Counted from the first letter of the stretch, positions 1 to 8,881 are shown. The stretch is 64,000 nt of DNA from Chelativorans petroleitrophicus (GCF_025398195.1 NZ_JAODNV010000004.1:248001-312000), one strand, 5' to 3'. Notes: generated from the sequence alone by a model not told the origin. A program made the numbers and translations.

Positions 1-7
1 TTACCTT

Positions 8-292
8 ATGCCCGGCACGCTGAGGTTGGGGCACGGTTCGGAGGCTCACATATCCTGGAACGAACCGCCGCGCATAGTGCTGGACCTCGAACTGCGGCCG
101 AAGGGCGTGCGGGTCTATCTGAAACTCACGCTGAGCGCCGACGAGGCCAGCGTGGAACTCGGCTACGTGGCCTTCGACAAGCCTTCGGACGATCCCGAAG
201 CCAATACGCTCTTCCTGCAACAGGCGCTGGAGAATGCCCGCCTTCGCCGGACGCCGCCCTCGCGCGCGGGATGCGACACGCAGACGGGCTGA
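8..292 (+). CDS. Hypothetical protein, possibly the 3' end of a longer gene
   Basis: An open frame of 94 codons runs from an ATG close to the left edge and stays open back to the edge, so the true start may lie outside the window. The middle is a plausible soluble, beta-rich domain with alternating charged and hydrophobic residues (ILDLELRP, VYLKLTLS, VELGYVAF). The last 15 or so residues are basic and low in complexity, which suggests a weakly conserved tail. It lies 93 bp upstream of flhA on the same strand, where rhizobial flagellar operons carry small unnamed genes. I do not recognise a family, and the reading could still be spurious. Confidence 0.4.
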   Translation: MPGTLRLGHGSEAHISWNEPPRIVLDLELRPKGVRVYLKLTLSADEASVELGYVAFDKPSDDPEANTLFLQQALENARLRRTPPSRAGCDTQTG

Positions 293-385
293 CGGTAACT
301 GTTCAGCGCTTCGTCGCCGGAGAGCTGCCGGCGATCCCACCTTCGCGCAAGCTTCGCCGCCTATCCTGAGTGAAAGGGGGCGCGA

Positions 386-2470
386 ATGGCACTCAGCGAG
401 AGCATCGGCATCGAACAGCGCAAGCACAGCCGCGACATCGGCTTTGCCGTCGGCATTGTCATCATCCTGACGGTCCTGTTCCTGCCGATCCCGGCCTTCC
501 TCATCGATGTGGGGCTTGCCTTCTCGATTGCCTTCTCGGTCCTCATCCTGATGGTCGCGCTGTGGATCCAGCGGCCCTTGGACTTCTCCTCCTTTCCAAC
601 GGTCCTGCTCATCGTCACGATGCTGCGGCTGTCGCTCAACATCGCGACAACGCGCATGATTCTCTCGGAAGGGTATGAGGGGGTAAATGCCGCGGGCTAC
701 GTCATCGGCGGCTTCTCCCGATTGGTGATGAGCGGCGATTTCGTGATCGGCCTCATCGTCTTCCTCATCCTGATCGTGGTGAACTTCGTCGTCATCACCA
801 AGGGTGCGACCCGCATCGCGGAGGTCGGCGCGCGCTTCACGCTGGACGCCATTCCCGGCAAGCAGATGTCCATCGACGCCGACCTTTCCGCGGGCATCAT
901 CGACGAGAAGGAGGCCCAGCGCAGGCGGCGGGAGCTCGAAGAGGAGAGCGCCTTCTTCGGCGCCATGGACGGCGCCTCGAAATTCGTACGCGGTGATGCC
1001 ATCGCCGGCCTTATAATCACGGCGATCAACATCATCGGCGGGATCGCCATCGGCTATGCGCGCCACGGCATGAGCCTGGCAGAGGCGTCCGATGTCTTCG
1101 TGAAGCTTTCGGTCGGCGACGGTCTGGTGACGCAGATTCCAGCGCTGATTGTCTCGCTCGCGGCGGGCCTGCTCGTCTCCAAGGGCGGCACGCGCGGGTC
1201 GGCCGATCAGGCCGTCTTCGGCCAGCTGGGCGCCTATCCGCGCGCCCTCTTCGTTGCCGGTATGCTTCTCGGCGTGCTAGGGCTGGTTCCGGGCCTTCCT
1301 GCTCTTCCCTTCCTCGCGCTTGCGGGCACGATGGCAGGTCTCAGCTACATTCTTCCGCGCCAGCGGCGCCAGCAGGAGGAAGCCGCCGCCGAGGCGGAGC
1401 GCCAAAGGCAGCGCGAGGCAGCGGAAGAGGAACAGGAGTCGGTCAAGGCATCGCTGAAGACCGCCGAGATCGAACTGCTTGTGGGTAAGCAGCTCTCCAC
1501 GCGGCTCATCGCGTCGCATCGCGAGCTTGCCTTCCGCATGAACAAGATGCGCAAGAAGTTCGCGGCCCAGTACGGCTTCGTGGTGCCGGAGGTGCGGCTG
1601 GCGGACGATTTCTCGATACCGCCCAAGAGCTATCGCATCCGCATCCACGGCGCGGTCGTGGCCGAATATCAGCTCCGCGTCGGGGAACTGATGGTGCTGC
1701 TCGGAAGCAAGCCGCTGCCGAACCTGCCCGGCGAGGAGGTGAAGGAGCCCGCCTTCGGCATGCGCGCCTATTCCGTCTCCGAAATGTTTGCGGAGGAACT
1801 GAAGAACAGCGGCTACGCCTATGCCGACAACATGGCGGTGCTGCTGACGCACCTTTCCGAAGTCATCCGCAACAACCTGCCGCAGCTTCTGTCCTACAAG
1901 GACATGAAGGCGCTGATTGACCGGCTCGACCCCGAATACCGCAAGCTGGCCGACGAGATATGCTCCGCGCACATCACCTATCCGGGCCTACAGGCCGTGC
2001 TCAAACTTCTTCTGGCCGAGCGCGTGTCGATCCGCAACTTGCACCTGATTCTCGAGGCGATCGCGGAAATCGCGCCGCATATCCGCCGCACTGAGCAGAT
2101 CGTGGAACATGTGCGCATCCGCATGGCGCAGCAGATCTGCGGCGATCTCGCCGAAGGGGCCGTGCTGAAGGTGCTGAGGCTCGGGAGCCGCTGGGATCTG
2201 GCCTTCCACCAGGCCCTGAAGCGCGACGCCAAGGGCGAGGTGCGGGAGTTCGACATCGACCCGCGCCAGCTCGAGGAATTCGGCCAGGAGGCTGCAAAGG
2301 TGATCCGCATGCATCTCGATGCAGGCGAGCGTTTCGTACTGGTGACGGCGCCCGAGGCTCGGCCCTATGTGCGCATGATCATCGAGCGCCTCTTCCCCAA
2401 CCTTCCGGTTCTGAGCCATGTGGAGATCGCCCGGGGGGTGGAGCTCAGCGTGCTCGGATCGATCTCCTGA
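386..2470 (+). CDS. flhA: Flagellar biosynthesis protein FlhA
   Basis: FlhA is the large inner-membrane component of the flagellar type III export gate. It forms the ring that receives chaperone-substrate complexes. The 694-residue length is typical. The N-terminal half (about residues 20-320) holds the multiple membrane segments. Between them is the conserved cytoplasmic loop with [20 protein letters not shown] (about residues 147-166), the hallmark of the FHIPEP family. After a charged linker (about 325-360, rich in Q, E and R) comes the soluble C-terminal docking domain. The start ATG follows a GGGGG-containing ribosome binding site by about 5 bases. FliR follows 62 bp downstream, so both export-gate proteins are co-transcribed. 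Confidence 0.98.
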   Translation: MALSESIGIEQRKHSRDIGFAVGIVIILTVLFLPIPAFLIDVGLAFSIAFSVLILMVALWIQRPLDFSSFPTVLLIVTMLRLSLNIATTRMILSEGYEGVNAAGYVIGGFSRLVMSGDFVIGLIVFLILIVVNFVVITKGATRIAEVGARFTLDAIPGKQMSIDADLSAGIIDEKEAQRRRRELEEESAFFGAMDGASKFVRGDAIAGLIITAINIIGGIAIGYARHGMSLAEASDVFVKLSVGDGLVTQIPALIVSLAAGLLVSKGGTRGSADQAVFGQLGAYPRALFVAGMLLGVLGLVPGLPALPFLALAGTMAGLSYILPRQRRQQEEAAAEAERQRQREAAEEEQESVKASLKTAEIELLVGKQLSTRLIASHRELAFRMNKMRKKFAAQYGFVVPEVRLADDFSIPPKSYRIRIHGAVVAEYQLRVGELMVLLGSKPLPNLPGEEVKEPAFGMRAYSVSEMFAEELKNSGYAYADNMAVLLTHLSEVIRNNLPQLLSYKDMKALIDRLDPEYRKLADEICSAHITYPGLQAVLKLLLAERVSIRNLHLILEAIAEIAPHIRRTEQIVEHVRIRMAQQICGDLAEGAVLKVLRLGSRWDLAFHQALKRDAKGEVREFDIDPRQLEEFGQEAAKVIRMHLDAGERFVLVTAPEARPYVRMIIERLFPNLPVLSHVEIARGVELSVLGSIS

Positions 2471-2532
2471 CGGCCATGCCGCCGCACCCGGTCTTCCCAT
2501 GCAGCCGCCTTTGCCGCACGGGCAGCTGAGCC

Positions 2533-3279
2533 ATGCTGGAAATGGCCGTTCTTGCCGCGTTTCTGGCCTTCTGCCGCATCGGTGCCTGCATGATGCTCAT
2601 GCCGGGGTTGGGCAGCGCGCGGGTGCCGATGCAGGTGCGGCTGTTTCTCGCCGTCAGCGTATCGCTGGCCCTGCTCGTGCATCTGTGGGAGGCGATCGCG
2701 CCGCACGTCTCGCGCCCGCCTTCCGAGCTTCTTCTTCTCATCGCCTCGGAACTTGCGCTCGGCGCTCTCATCGGCCTGGTGGTACGCTTTTACGTGCTCG
2801 CGCTGCAATTCATCGGATCGGCCATCACCATGCTGTCCGGCTTCGGCATGGCCGCCGCGGATGTCGCCGTGGAGGAGAACAATCCGCAACCCGCGATGGC
2901 AGCCATCATCTCCCTGGCGGCGCTGATGCTGCTGTTCGCGCTGGATTTCCACCATGCGATCTTCAGGGCGTTGATCGCATCCTACGAGCTCGCACCGGTC
3001 AGCGTGCTGTTCAATCCCCGCTCGGCGTTGATCGACCTGTCGGATACGCTGTCGGAAGCCTTCTTCGTGATGATCAGGCTCGGCAGTCCCTTCGTTGCCT
3101 ATGCTATCCTGGTCAATCTTGCGGTGGGCTTCCTCAACAAGCTCGCACCGCAGATACCTCTCTACTTCATCTCGCTTCCCTTCGTGATCGCGGGAGGCCT
3201 TATCCTCCTCTATTTCGGCATCGGCACGTTCCTCGCACTCTTTGCCGACGGCTTCATCCCCACCACCCTCGGGAGATAA
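2533..3279 (+). CDS. fliR: Flagellar biosynthesis protein FliR
   Basis: FliR is an integral membrane protein of the flagellar export gate and forms the core channel with FliP and FliQ. The 248-residue protein is almost entirely hydrophobic, with about six membrane helices. It shows family features such as ACMMLMPGLGSARVPMQVRL near the N-terminus, QFIGSAITMLSGFGMA in the middle, and the conserved LVNLAVGFLNKLAPQIPLYF stretch near residues 195-214. It lies between flhA and a small coiled-coil gene that starts 3 bp after its stop, as in rhizobial flagellar operons. Of the core, only fliR and flhA are present here; the rest of the regulon must lie upstream of the window. Confidence 0.97.
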   Translation: MLEMAVLAAFLAFCRIGACMMLMPGLGSARVPMQVRLFLAVSVSLALLVHLWEAIAPHVSRPPSELLLLIASELALGALIGLVVRFYVLALQFIGSAITMLSGFGMAAADVAVEENNPQPAMAAIISLAALMLLFALDFHHAIFRALIASYELAPVSVLFNPRSALIDLSDTLSEAFFVMIRLGSPFVAYAILVNLAVGFLNKLAPQIPLYFISLPFVIAGGLILLYFGIGTFLALFADGFIPTTLGR

Positions 3280-3282
3280 GCG

Positions 3283-3678
3283 ATGGGCCGGCCGAAACAT
3301 GAGAGGCTGAAAAGGCTGGTGACATTGCAGCAGCGGGTGAAGGCGCTCCACGATGCGCGACATGCCGCGCATCTCACCGAGGCACGCGTGGCTGAGCAGG
3401 AGGCGGCCGCGCTGATCGAAAGCCTCAACGATCCCAAAGGCGTCGCCGCGCTCTTCCCGGCGCTCGTCCATGCCCGCATTGAAAGCGCGCTCGCGCGGCG
3501 GGACGCAAGCTGGAAGGAAGCCGCCAGGGAGGCCGGTGAGAGCGCTGCCGCCCGCGCGCGCGTCGAGCGGGCCGGGCAGGCCTACAGGCAGGCGCTCGGC
3601 CAGCACGAGCGGGCGCTGGAGGCCAAGACGATTCTCGAACTTCTGGAGCAGCGCCTTTCGCGGAAAGCCGGGGGCTGA
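3283..3678 (+). CDS. Small coiled-coil protein of the flagellar operon (FliJ-like, tentative)
   Basis: This 131-residue protein is nearly all helix, rich in Ala, Arg and Glu, with heptad-like spacing from about residue 8 to 125 and no membrane segment. It starts three bases after fliR stops, so it is almost certainly translated from the same message. Small charged coiled-coil proteins in such operons often serve the export apparatus, as FliJ does with FliI, and the size fits, but the sequence carries no signature I would trust to name it FliJ. The role in flagellar export or chaperoning is inferred from position and predicted fold only. Confidence 0.75.
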   Translation: MGRPKHERLKRLVTLQQRVKALHDARHAAHLTEARVAEQEAAALIESLNDPKGVAALFPALVHARIESALARRDASWKEAAREAGESAAARARVERAGQAYRQALGQHERALEAKTILELLEQRLSRKAGG

Positions 3679-3741
3679 AGATCATCCGGAGCCAAGCAAG
3701 GCGGGACAAGCCTGCCGCAAGCTTCTGCTGCCATAGTCGGC

Positions 3742-4266
3742 ATGCAAACCAGAAAGGAGGCACGCGCCGCCGTGTCGATACTCCCGCCGGGCGACATATT
3801 GCTGGAAGTGACCAGGGCTGCCGACCCAGAGGCGGTTGCTGCGGCCCACGCGCGCCTTAAGGCGCAGGCCGTAGGGCGGTCGGACACCTTCGACGTGCCC
3901 GCCACGCAGGCCAAGACGGCACGGGCCGATACAAAGCCGCCGGAGCATTTTGTCCAGTTCGAGGCCATGGTGCTCCAGACCTTCCTCAAGAGCATGCTGC
4001 CGGAGGAGACGGGGGCCCATTACGGCAAGGGGCTTGCCGGCGAGATGTGGCGCGACCTGCTTGCCGATGCGCTGGGCATGGCCCTGGCGGAGCGCGGCGG
4101 AATTGGCATTGCCGAGCAAGTACTGGGCTCGCGTGGTGCGGAACTGGCCGGCGGGCAGGCCGCCTCCGAGGTGGACATGGCGACGGCGCTCGTGCAGGAG
4201 ATCGAGCGGAAGATGGCGAAGCGCCTCGACGGAGAGGACGATCCCGCCGCCCGCAAGCCCAGCTAG
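3742..4266 (+). CDS. FlgJ-type rod-binding protein without muramidase domain
   Basis: The 174-residue protein contains the rod-binding domain found at the N-terminus of FlgJ. The segment from about residue 72 (FVQFEAMVLQTFLKSMLP, then the GLAGEMWRDLLADALG and GIGIAEQVL stretches) matches the family pattern of short amphipathic helices. In enterics FlgJ caps the growing rod and carries a C-terminal peptidoglycan hydrolase. Here the hydrolase is absent, as in alphaproteobacteria, where a separate transglycosylase usually does that job. The C-terminal 30 residues are charged and probably disordered. The start ATG at 3742 is followed by a basic N-terminus. The gene sits 63 bp after the coiled-coil gene and 6 bp before the FlgN-like gene. 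Confidence 0.85.
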   Translation: MQTRKEARAAVSILPPGDILLEVTRAADPEAVAAAHARLKAQAVGRSDTFDVPATQAKTARADTKPPEHFVQFEAMVLQTFLKSMLPEETGAHYGKGLAGEMWRDLLADALGMALAERGGIGIAEQVLGSRGAELAGGQAASEVDMATALVQEIERKMAKRLDGEDDPAARKPS

Positions 4267-4272
4267 TTTTCC

Positions 4273-4695
4273 ATGGAAACGGAAGCACAGATGCGTGAGA
4301 CTTCGAGCGAAGCAGGCACAGCATTGGCCGGCGAAAAGGCAGTGAGACCGCGTGCGGAGGCCCTTCTCGCGCTGATCGGCCGCATCGAGGAAACGGTGGA
4401 GGCCGAGGTAGCTGGCATCCGCTCCAATGCCCGGTTCGACATTAAGGCCTCCAACGCGCGCAAGAGCCGCCAGCTCTACGAGCTCGGCCGGGCATTCGAG
4501 GGCCTTGATCCCGAGTCCCTCGACAGCGAGCATCGCGCTGCTCTCGCCCGCCTGCGCGAAAAGCTCGCCGTGAACGAGGCCGCCATCCGGGCGCATTTGA
4601 GCGCCGTCGGCGAGGTGGCGAGCCTCCTGCAGAAGGCGATCGAGGAGGTGCAAGCCGACGGCACCTATTCGATTAGCGCGTTCGGCCGGCCCTGA
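4273..4695 (+). CDS. FlgN-like flagellar chaperone
   Basis: The 140-residue helical protein resembles FlgN-type chaperones, which hold the hook-filament junction proteins before export. Diagnostic parts are the central FDIKASNARKSRQLYELGRA segment (about residues 55-74), the following helix with LARLREKLAVNEAAIRAHL, and the terminal EVQADGTYS motif that is common in rhizobial FlgN-like proteins. The gene begins 6 bp after the rod-binding gene, and its TGA overlaps the next ATG, so the three are translationally linked. A function as chaperone is inferred from family resemblance and operon position. I leave the symbol empty because the similarity is to the rhizobial branch rather than to enteric FlgN. 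Confidence 0.75.
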   Translation: METEAQMRETSSEAGTALAGEKAVRPRAEALLALIGRIEETVEAEVAGIRSNARFDIKASNARKSRQLYELGRAFEGLDPESLDSEHRAALARLREKLAVNEAAIRAHLSAVGEVASLLQKAIEEVQADGTYSISAFGRP

Positions 4696-5186
4696 TGATC
4701 AAGTTCGTTCTGGCCGCGCTGTGGGCAAGCATCGTGACCCTCGGGGCGGTGCTTTATTCCTATCAGTACGCCCGGGACGACGGCGATACCGTTGCTGCGC
4801 CGCCTTTCTTCGGCGGGCTCGACTACGTGCGCACGGGCGTGATTTCCGTACCAGTGGTGCGGGAAGGCGCGGTGAACGGCTACTTCCTCGCCAGACTGGT
4901 CTATACGGTGGAGCCAGACAAGGTGAAGCGGCTTTCCGTTCCGGCCGACATGCTTCTAGTCGACCAGGTGCACACCTACCTTTACGCCAATCCGCAGATC
5001 GATTTTTCCGACCGCTCCGCCTTTGATCTCAATGCGTTCCGCGCCAATTTGCGCGACAGCATCAATGAGCGGGTGGGCGAGCAGCTCGTCCATGACGTGA
5101 TCGTCGAGCAGATCGACTATCTCTCGAAGGCGGAGATTCGGGATCATGCGCGGCGCCGCGCCGCCTCCTCCGCTCAGGAAGGCTAG
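4695..5186 (+). CDS. Membrane-anchored protein of the flagellar operon, function unknown
   Basis: The start codon overlaps the stop of the FlgN-like gene (TGATG), so expression is coupled to the flagellar operon. Residues 1-20 form a single hydrophobic segment that would act as an uncleaved anchor. The rest (about 25-163) would be periplasmic. The second half, with LRDSINERVGEQLVHDVIVE, recalls the C-terminal helix of FliL, the stator-associated flagellar protein. The match is weak, and FliL is normally encoded elsewhere in rhizobial clusters. A role near the basal body is an inference from position. The protein ends in a basic tail, and the operon stops here, because the next gene is on the other strand. 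Confidence 0.7.
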   Translation: MIKFVLAALWASIVTLGAVLYSYQYARDDGDTVAAPPFFGGLDYVRTGVISVPVVREGAVNGYFLARLVYTVEPDKVKRLSVPADMLLVDQVHTYLYANPQIDFSDRSAFDLNAFRANLRDSINERVGEQLVHDVIVEQIDYLSKAEIRDHARRRAASSAQEG

Positions 5187-5221
5187 ATTCCACCCGTATC
5201 GGCCTTTCGGGAAGGTTCCCG

Positions 5222-6049
5222 CTATTCGTTCGCGCTGATGCGCGGGGAGGCGGTCGGCCAGGCAAGCTCGGTGGTTCGGGCAATCATCGCCTCGACAACG
5301 GCGAACATGGCCGTATTCGCGTCCCATGTCCGGTCGATAGAGACCCGGCACGGAAGCACCACCTTGGCGAAGCGCGAAATGGGCGAGATCCATTCGTCCG
5401 TCACCAGGATCACGAAGGCGCGCCGCTTGCGAAGCAGGCTTGCCGTCTCCAGCATCTCCGAATCGTAGCGGCGCATGTCAAAGAGCACGGCCGTATCGCC
5501 CGCCTTAATATCCAGGATCTGATCGGTTCTGGCCGCCATGCGGCCGTCGAGGCGCCGAACGCCAGGCCGTACCAGGCGCAGATGGGCCTCCATGTACATG
5601 GCAAGCGCGTCGGTAAAGCGCCCGCCCGCCAGATGGCAGGAGCGCTTCGGGTCCGCCAGTCGGCGGCAGGCGGCTTCGAACTCCGCTTCCGGTATGCGCG
5701 CGGCGGTGGCCGCGATGTTGGCGGCAAGCTGCGCGACGAAGCGGTCGAGGAAATTTCCGCCATCCTCGCGCGGCTTGTTGCGGCTGCGCTCAAGGGGAGA
5801 CTTCGTGCGCTCCTTGAGCTCCTCGCGCAGGGCGCGCTGAAACTCTGGATAGGACCCGAAGCCGAGCCGCGCGACGAAGCGCAGAACGGTGGCGGGGCTT
5901 GCGCCTGCCGATTTGGCGAATTCGGCAACGGGAGCGAGGCCGATCATCGGATAATTCGCAAGCAGGCCGCGCGCCGCCCGTCTTTCAGCGGACGTCAGGC
6001 GCTCGATCGTTTCATGGACCCGCTCTTCCACCGTCGCGTCCGCCATCAC
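5222..6049 (-). CDS. RpiR/MurR-family transcriptional regulator
   Basis: RpiR-type regulators bind DNA through an N-terminal helix-turn-helix and sense a ligand, often a phosphosugar, with a C-terminal SIS domain. Here residues 1-80 form the HTH_6 domain, with the typical AEFAKSAGASPATVLRFVARLGF recognition region (about 42-64). Residues 125-260 form the SIS fold (CHLAGGRFTDALAMYMEAHL, GDTAVLFDMRRYDSEM, FVILVTDEWISPISRFA). The length of 275 fits the family. It is divergent from the amidohydrolase gene, and the shared intergenic region carries a 16-bp palindrome 10 bp upstream of this start, so self-repression together with control of the catabolic cluster is likely. Two ATG codons in a row leave the first residue uncertain by one. 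Confidence 0.93.
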   Translation of the reverse strand: MMADATVEERVHETIERLTSAERRAARGLLANYPMIGLAPVAEFAKSAGASPATVLRFVARLGFGSYPEFQRALREELKERTKSPLERSRNKPREDGGNFLDRFVAQLAANIAATAARIPEAEFEAACRRLADPKRSCHLAGGRFTDALAMYMEAHLRLVRPGVRRLDGRMAARTDQILDIKAGDTAVLFDMRRYDSEMLETASLLRKRRAFVILVTDEWISPISRFAKVVLPCRVSIDRTWDANTAMFAVVEAMIARTTELAWPTASPRISANE

Positions 6050-6058
6050 TCCCCCATA

Positions 6059-6074
6059 TGAAACGTTCGTTTCA
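6059..6074. promoter_or_regulatory. Palindromic operator, probably for the RpiR regulator
   Basis: The sequence TGAAACGTTCGTTTCA has perfect 6-bp arms (TGAAAC and GTTTCA) around a 4-bp centre. It lies between the divergent regulator and amidohydrolase genes. It is 10 bp from the regulator start and directly abuts the TTGACA box at 6078. Binding there would block both directions. The assignment to this regulator is inferred from position and symmetry. Confidence 0.6.
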
Positions 6075-6077
6075 GTA

Positions 6078-6106
6078 TTGACAGAAATCCCGCTTCTGGA
6101 ATTACA
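6078..6106 (+). promoter_or_regulatory. Likely promoter of the amidohydrolase-TRAP-ligase cluster
   Basis: A perfect -35 hexamer TTGACA (6078-6083) is followed after 17 bp by ATTACA (6101-6106), a weak -10. Transcription would start near 6113, leaving about 25 bases before the GTG at 6138 with a GAGAGGGAAGG ribosome binding site between. The -35 abuts the palindrome at 6059-6074. Confidence 0.45.
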
Positions 6107-6137
6107 TCACCAGGTGGAGAGAGGGAAGGTGGGATCG

Positions 6138-6929
6138 GTGGACGGTTCTGCGGACAAGGCGGTGGAAGTGGTGAACACCCATGCGGCTTCGCCGTTTCTC
6201 CTCGTCTGCGACCATGCGTCGAACCGCTTTCCGGAGCGTTATGGCAATCTCGGCCTTGGCGAGGCGGAACGCATCAGCCATGCGGCATGGGATCCGGGGG
6301 CGCTCGCCGTCAGCCTGGCATTGAGCGGCCTTCTTGACGCGACGCTCGTCCATTCAACCATTTCCCGTCTCATAATCGACTGCAACCGGGCACTGGACGC
6401 GCCCGACCTGATCTGTACGCAGTCGGAGACGGTCCAAATCCCCGCCAATGCAAATCTGGACGACACGGAGCGCAGCTTCCGCATCGCCGCATATTATCAA
6501 CCGTTTCACGATGCCGTCGCCGCGGTAGTGGGGCGGCGCAAGGCGCAAGGCCGGGAGACGATCCTGGTCTGCCTGCACTCTTTCACGCCGGTCTATTTCG
6601 GGGTCAGCCGCCCATGGCCGATCGGCCTTATCCATGGCCATGACGCGCGCTTCGCGGCGGCGGTGGCGGATGCCCTGAAGGCGCGGATGTCGGACCTCGA
6701 ACTGGGCTGGAACCAGCCATATTCGGCCGCCGACGGTGTCACGCTGACGCTGGAGCGGCACGGAGATGCAAACGGGCTGGCATCAGTCATGATCGAGCTG
6801 CGCAACGATGAGCTCCGGACGCCCGCGGCGGTTTCGGCCTGGGCGGAAAGGCTTGCGTCGGCATTGATCGCCGCACGCGAGAGCGTGGATGCGCGGGAAC
6901 CGGCAGGGCTTGCAACTAGGGAAGGGTAG
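6138..6929 (+). CDS. N-formylglutamate amidohydrolase family protein
   Basis: Members of this zinc amidohydrolase family cleave N-acyl or gamma-linked glutamate compounds; HutG2-type enzymes act on N-formylglutamate. The protein shows the family motifs LVCDHASNRFPERYG near the start, the SRLIIDCNRALD stretch (about residue 75), VCLHSFTPVYFG (about 145) and IELRNDELRTP near the end. An open frame also begins at a TTG at 6078, but that TTG is the -35 box itself. The GTG at 6138, preceded by a purine-rich ribosome binding site, gives a normal 263-residue protein. No other hut genes are here. The neighbours are a TRAP transporter and a glutamine-synthetase-like ligase, so it may remove glutamate from a gamma-glutamylated intermediate. 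That last step is inference. Confidence 0.88.
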   Translation: MDGSADKAVEVVNTHAASPFLLVCDHASNRFPERYGNLGLGEAERISHAAWDPGALAVSLALSGLLDATLVHSTISRLIIDCNRALDAPDLICTQSETVQIPANANLDDTERSFRIAAYYQPFHDAVAAVVGRRKAQGRETILVCLHSFTPVYFGVSRPWPIGLIHGHDARFAAAVADALKARMSDLELGWNQPYSAADGVTLTLERHGDANGLASVMIELRNDELRTPAAVSAWAERLASALIAARESVDAREPAGLATREG

Positions 6930-6930
6930 G

Positions 6931-7443
6931 GTGCCGAAGCCGATCAGACTCTATGTCCATTATGTGGATTTGATGAACCGGCGCATCGGCCGGTTCGCAA
7001 TGCATATCCTTTTCGTATTGATGGCCGTTCTTCTCTATTCGACGGCTTCCCGTGTGTTTCTCGGAATTCCGGTGAACTGGTCGCTGGAGATGAGCCAGTT
7101 CCTCCTGTCTGCCTACTATCTTCTCGGCGGGGCCTATTCGCTGCAGCTCAACGCCCATGTGCGCATGGACCTCTTCTACAGCCGGCTTTCGCCGAAGCAG
7201 AAGGCGGCCACCGACGCGGTCACCATCGTATTCGTGCTCTTCTACCTGGCGGTGCTGTTCTGGGGCGGGCTGTCCAGCACGCAATACGCGATCGAATACA
7301 GCCAGAAGAACTATACCTCCTGGGCGCCGCTTCTGTGGCCCATCAAATCCATCATGACGTTCGGCATCTTCCTGATGCTGCTTCAGGCGATTTCCTGCTT
7401 CTTCAAGGATCTCGCGCTTGCCCGAGGGAAGCCGATCGCATGA
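6931..7443 (+). CDS. TRAP transporter small permease (DctQ family)
   Basis: This is the small membrane subunit of a tripartite ATP-independent periplasmic transporter. It couples to the large permease and a binding protein. I prefer the GTG at 6931, right after the amidohydrolase stop and 4 bases downstream of a GAAGGG ribosome binding site, over the earlier ATG at 6889, which would overlap the previous gene. The 170-residue product has four membrane helices with typical family features: SLEMSQFLLSAYYLLGGAYSL with the conserved acidic residue, and HVRMDLFYSRLSPKQKA in the cytoplasmic loop. The stop overlaps the start of the large permease by 4 bases (ATGA). Confidence 0.93.
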   Translation: MPKPIRLYVHYVDLMNRRIGRFAMHILFVLMAVLLYSTASRVFLGIPVNWSLEMSQFLLSAYYLLGGAYSLQLNAHVRMDLFYSRLSPKQKAATDAVTIVFVLFYLAVLFWGGLSSTQYAIEYSQKNYTSWAPLLWPIKSIMTFGIFLMLLQAISCFFKDLALARGKPIA

Positions 7444-8765
7444 GCTCGGAACTCATCACCCTCTTCATGTTCTCCACGATGATGGTGCTGCTGATCACCG
7501 GTCAGCGCGTCTTCGGTGTGATCGGATTCGTCGGCGCGGCGGCCGCGCTCTGGCTGTGGGGCAAGGGCTCGGCCGAGCTGCCGTTCAACGCCAGTTTTCA
7601 GGTGCTGAACTGGTATCCCCTGATCACGGTGCCGCTCTTCATCTTCATGGGATTCATGTTTTCCGAATCCGGCGTCGCCAACAGCCTCTACCGCATGTTC
7701 CACGTCTGGTTCGGCGGGCTGAGGGGCGGCCTGGCGCTGGGCACGATCGGCCTCATGGTGCTGATCGCCTGCATGAACGGTTTGAGCGTGGCCGGAATGG
7801 CGATCGGCGCCACGGTTGCCCTGCCGGAGCTGCTCAAGCACCGCTATGACAAGGTGATGGTGACCGGCGTGATCCAAGCGGGCAGCTCGCTTGGTATCTT
7901 GGTGCCGCCGAGCGTGGTTCTGGTGCTCTACGCGATGATCGCGCGCCAGCCGGTGCTGCAGCTCTGGCTTGCGGGAGCGATCCCCGGGCTTCTCATGGCA
8001 GCGCTTTTCGCCGCCTACATTTTCATCCGCTGCCGGATCAATCCTGACCTTGCGCCCGCCATGCCCAAGGAGGAGCGCGACGCGATCACGCTCGGCGAGA
8101 AGCTCCGCCTGCTGCGGGCGGGCATCCTGCCGCTTCTGGTCTTCGGCGTCATGATGGGGCTGTTCCTTTCAGGGATCACGAGCCTTGTGGAAAGCGCCGC
8201 CGTCGGTGCCCTCCTGTCGCTGCTTGCTGCCGTCTTCTCCGGCCGCTTCTCGCTCAAGGTCCTTGAGGAAAGCACGCGTAACACGCTGGGCATCAGCTGC
8301 ATGTTTCTTTGGATCATCCTGGCGGCGCTCTGCTTCGGTGCCGTCTATGATGGGCTCGGCGCGGTGCGGGCCATCGAGAACCTGCTTCTCAACCAGCTCG
8401 GGACGGACCGCTGGACGGTGCTGACCCTGATGCTTCTGTCCTTTATCGTCCTGGGCATGTTCCTGGACGATACGGCGATGCTGGTGATCGTGGCGCCGCT
8501 CTACATTCCGTTGGTGATCGCGCTTGACTTCAATCCGATCTGGTTCGGCGTCCTTTATACGATCACCTGCCAGATTGCCTACATCACGCCGCCATTCGGC
8601 TACAATCTCTTCCTGATGCGAGCGATGGCGCCGCCGGAGATCACGCTTGGCGACATCTATCGCTCCATCGTCCCTTTCGTCGGGATGATGGGGCTGATGA
8701 TCGTTATCCTCATGCTTTTTCCCGATCTCGCCCTCTGGCTTCCCGGCTGGTGGACGGCCCGATGA
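7440..8765 (+). CDS. TRAP transporter large permease (DctM family)
   Basis: The large permease carries the substrate path and uses a sodium or proton gradient. The start ATG at 7440 overlaps the DctQ stop; the open frame upstream of it (from 7335) is overlap with dctQ and is not used. The 441-residue protein is hydrophobic throughout, with about 12 helices. It has DctM signatures such as PLFIFMGFMFSESGVANSLY (about residues 62-81), IQAGSSLGILVPPSVVLVLY (about 145-164) and, near the end, the FGVLYTITCQIAYITPPFGYNLF stretch. Substrate class cannot be read from the permease. The surrounding enzymes suggest a nitrogenous compound or a carboxylate derived from one. Confidence 0.95.
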   Translation: MSSELITLFMFSTMMVLLITGQRVFGVIGFVGAAAALWLWGKGSAELPFNASFQVLNWYPLITVPLFIFMGFMFSESGVANSLYRMFHVWFGGLRGGLALGTIGLMVLIACMNGLSVAGMAIGATVALPELLKHRYDKVMVTGVIQAGSSLGILVPPSVVLVLYAMIARQPVLQLWLAGAIPGLLMAALFAAYIFIRCRINPDLAPAMPKEERDAITLGEKLRLLRAGILPLLVFGVMMGLFLSGITSLVESAAVGALLSLLAAVFSGRFSLKVLEESTRNTLGISCMFLWIILAALCFGAVYDGLGAVRAIENLLLNQLGTDRWTVLTLMLLSFIVLGMFLDDTAMLVIVAPLYIPLVIALDFNPIWFGVLYTITCQIAYITPPFGYNLFLMRAMAPPEITLGDIYRSIVPFVGMMGLMIVILMLFPDLALWLPGWWTAR

Positions 8766-8881
8766 AAGGCATGGCCGGCGCGTGAAGGAAGGAGGTGGTC
8801 GCAACGCAAAGAGAAGAAACCGAGCAGGAAGGGGACAGGTCGAGGACGGCCCGTCCCGTGCGCAAGAAAGGGGAACATGAC

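Noticed and set aside
2365-3606. Long minus-strand frame opposite fliR (413 codons)
   Set aside because: It is the reverse shadow of high-GC coding DNA; fliR and its neighbour explain the region and the shadow has a charged, low-complexity composition.
6078-6137. An amidohydrolase start at TTG 6078
   Set aside because: This TTG is part of a perfect -35 hexamer and lacks a ribosome binding site; the GTG at 6138 has both a good site and the expected N-terminus.
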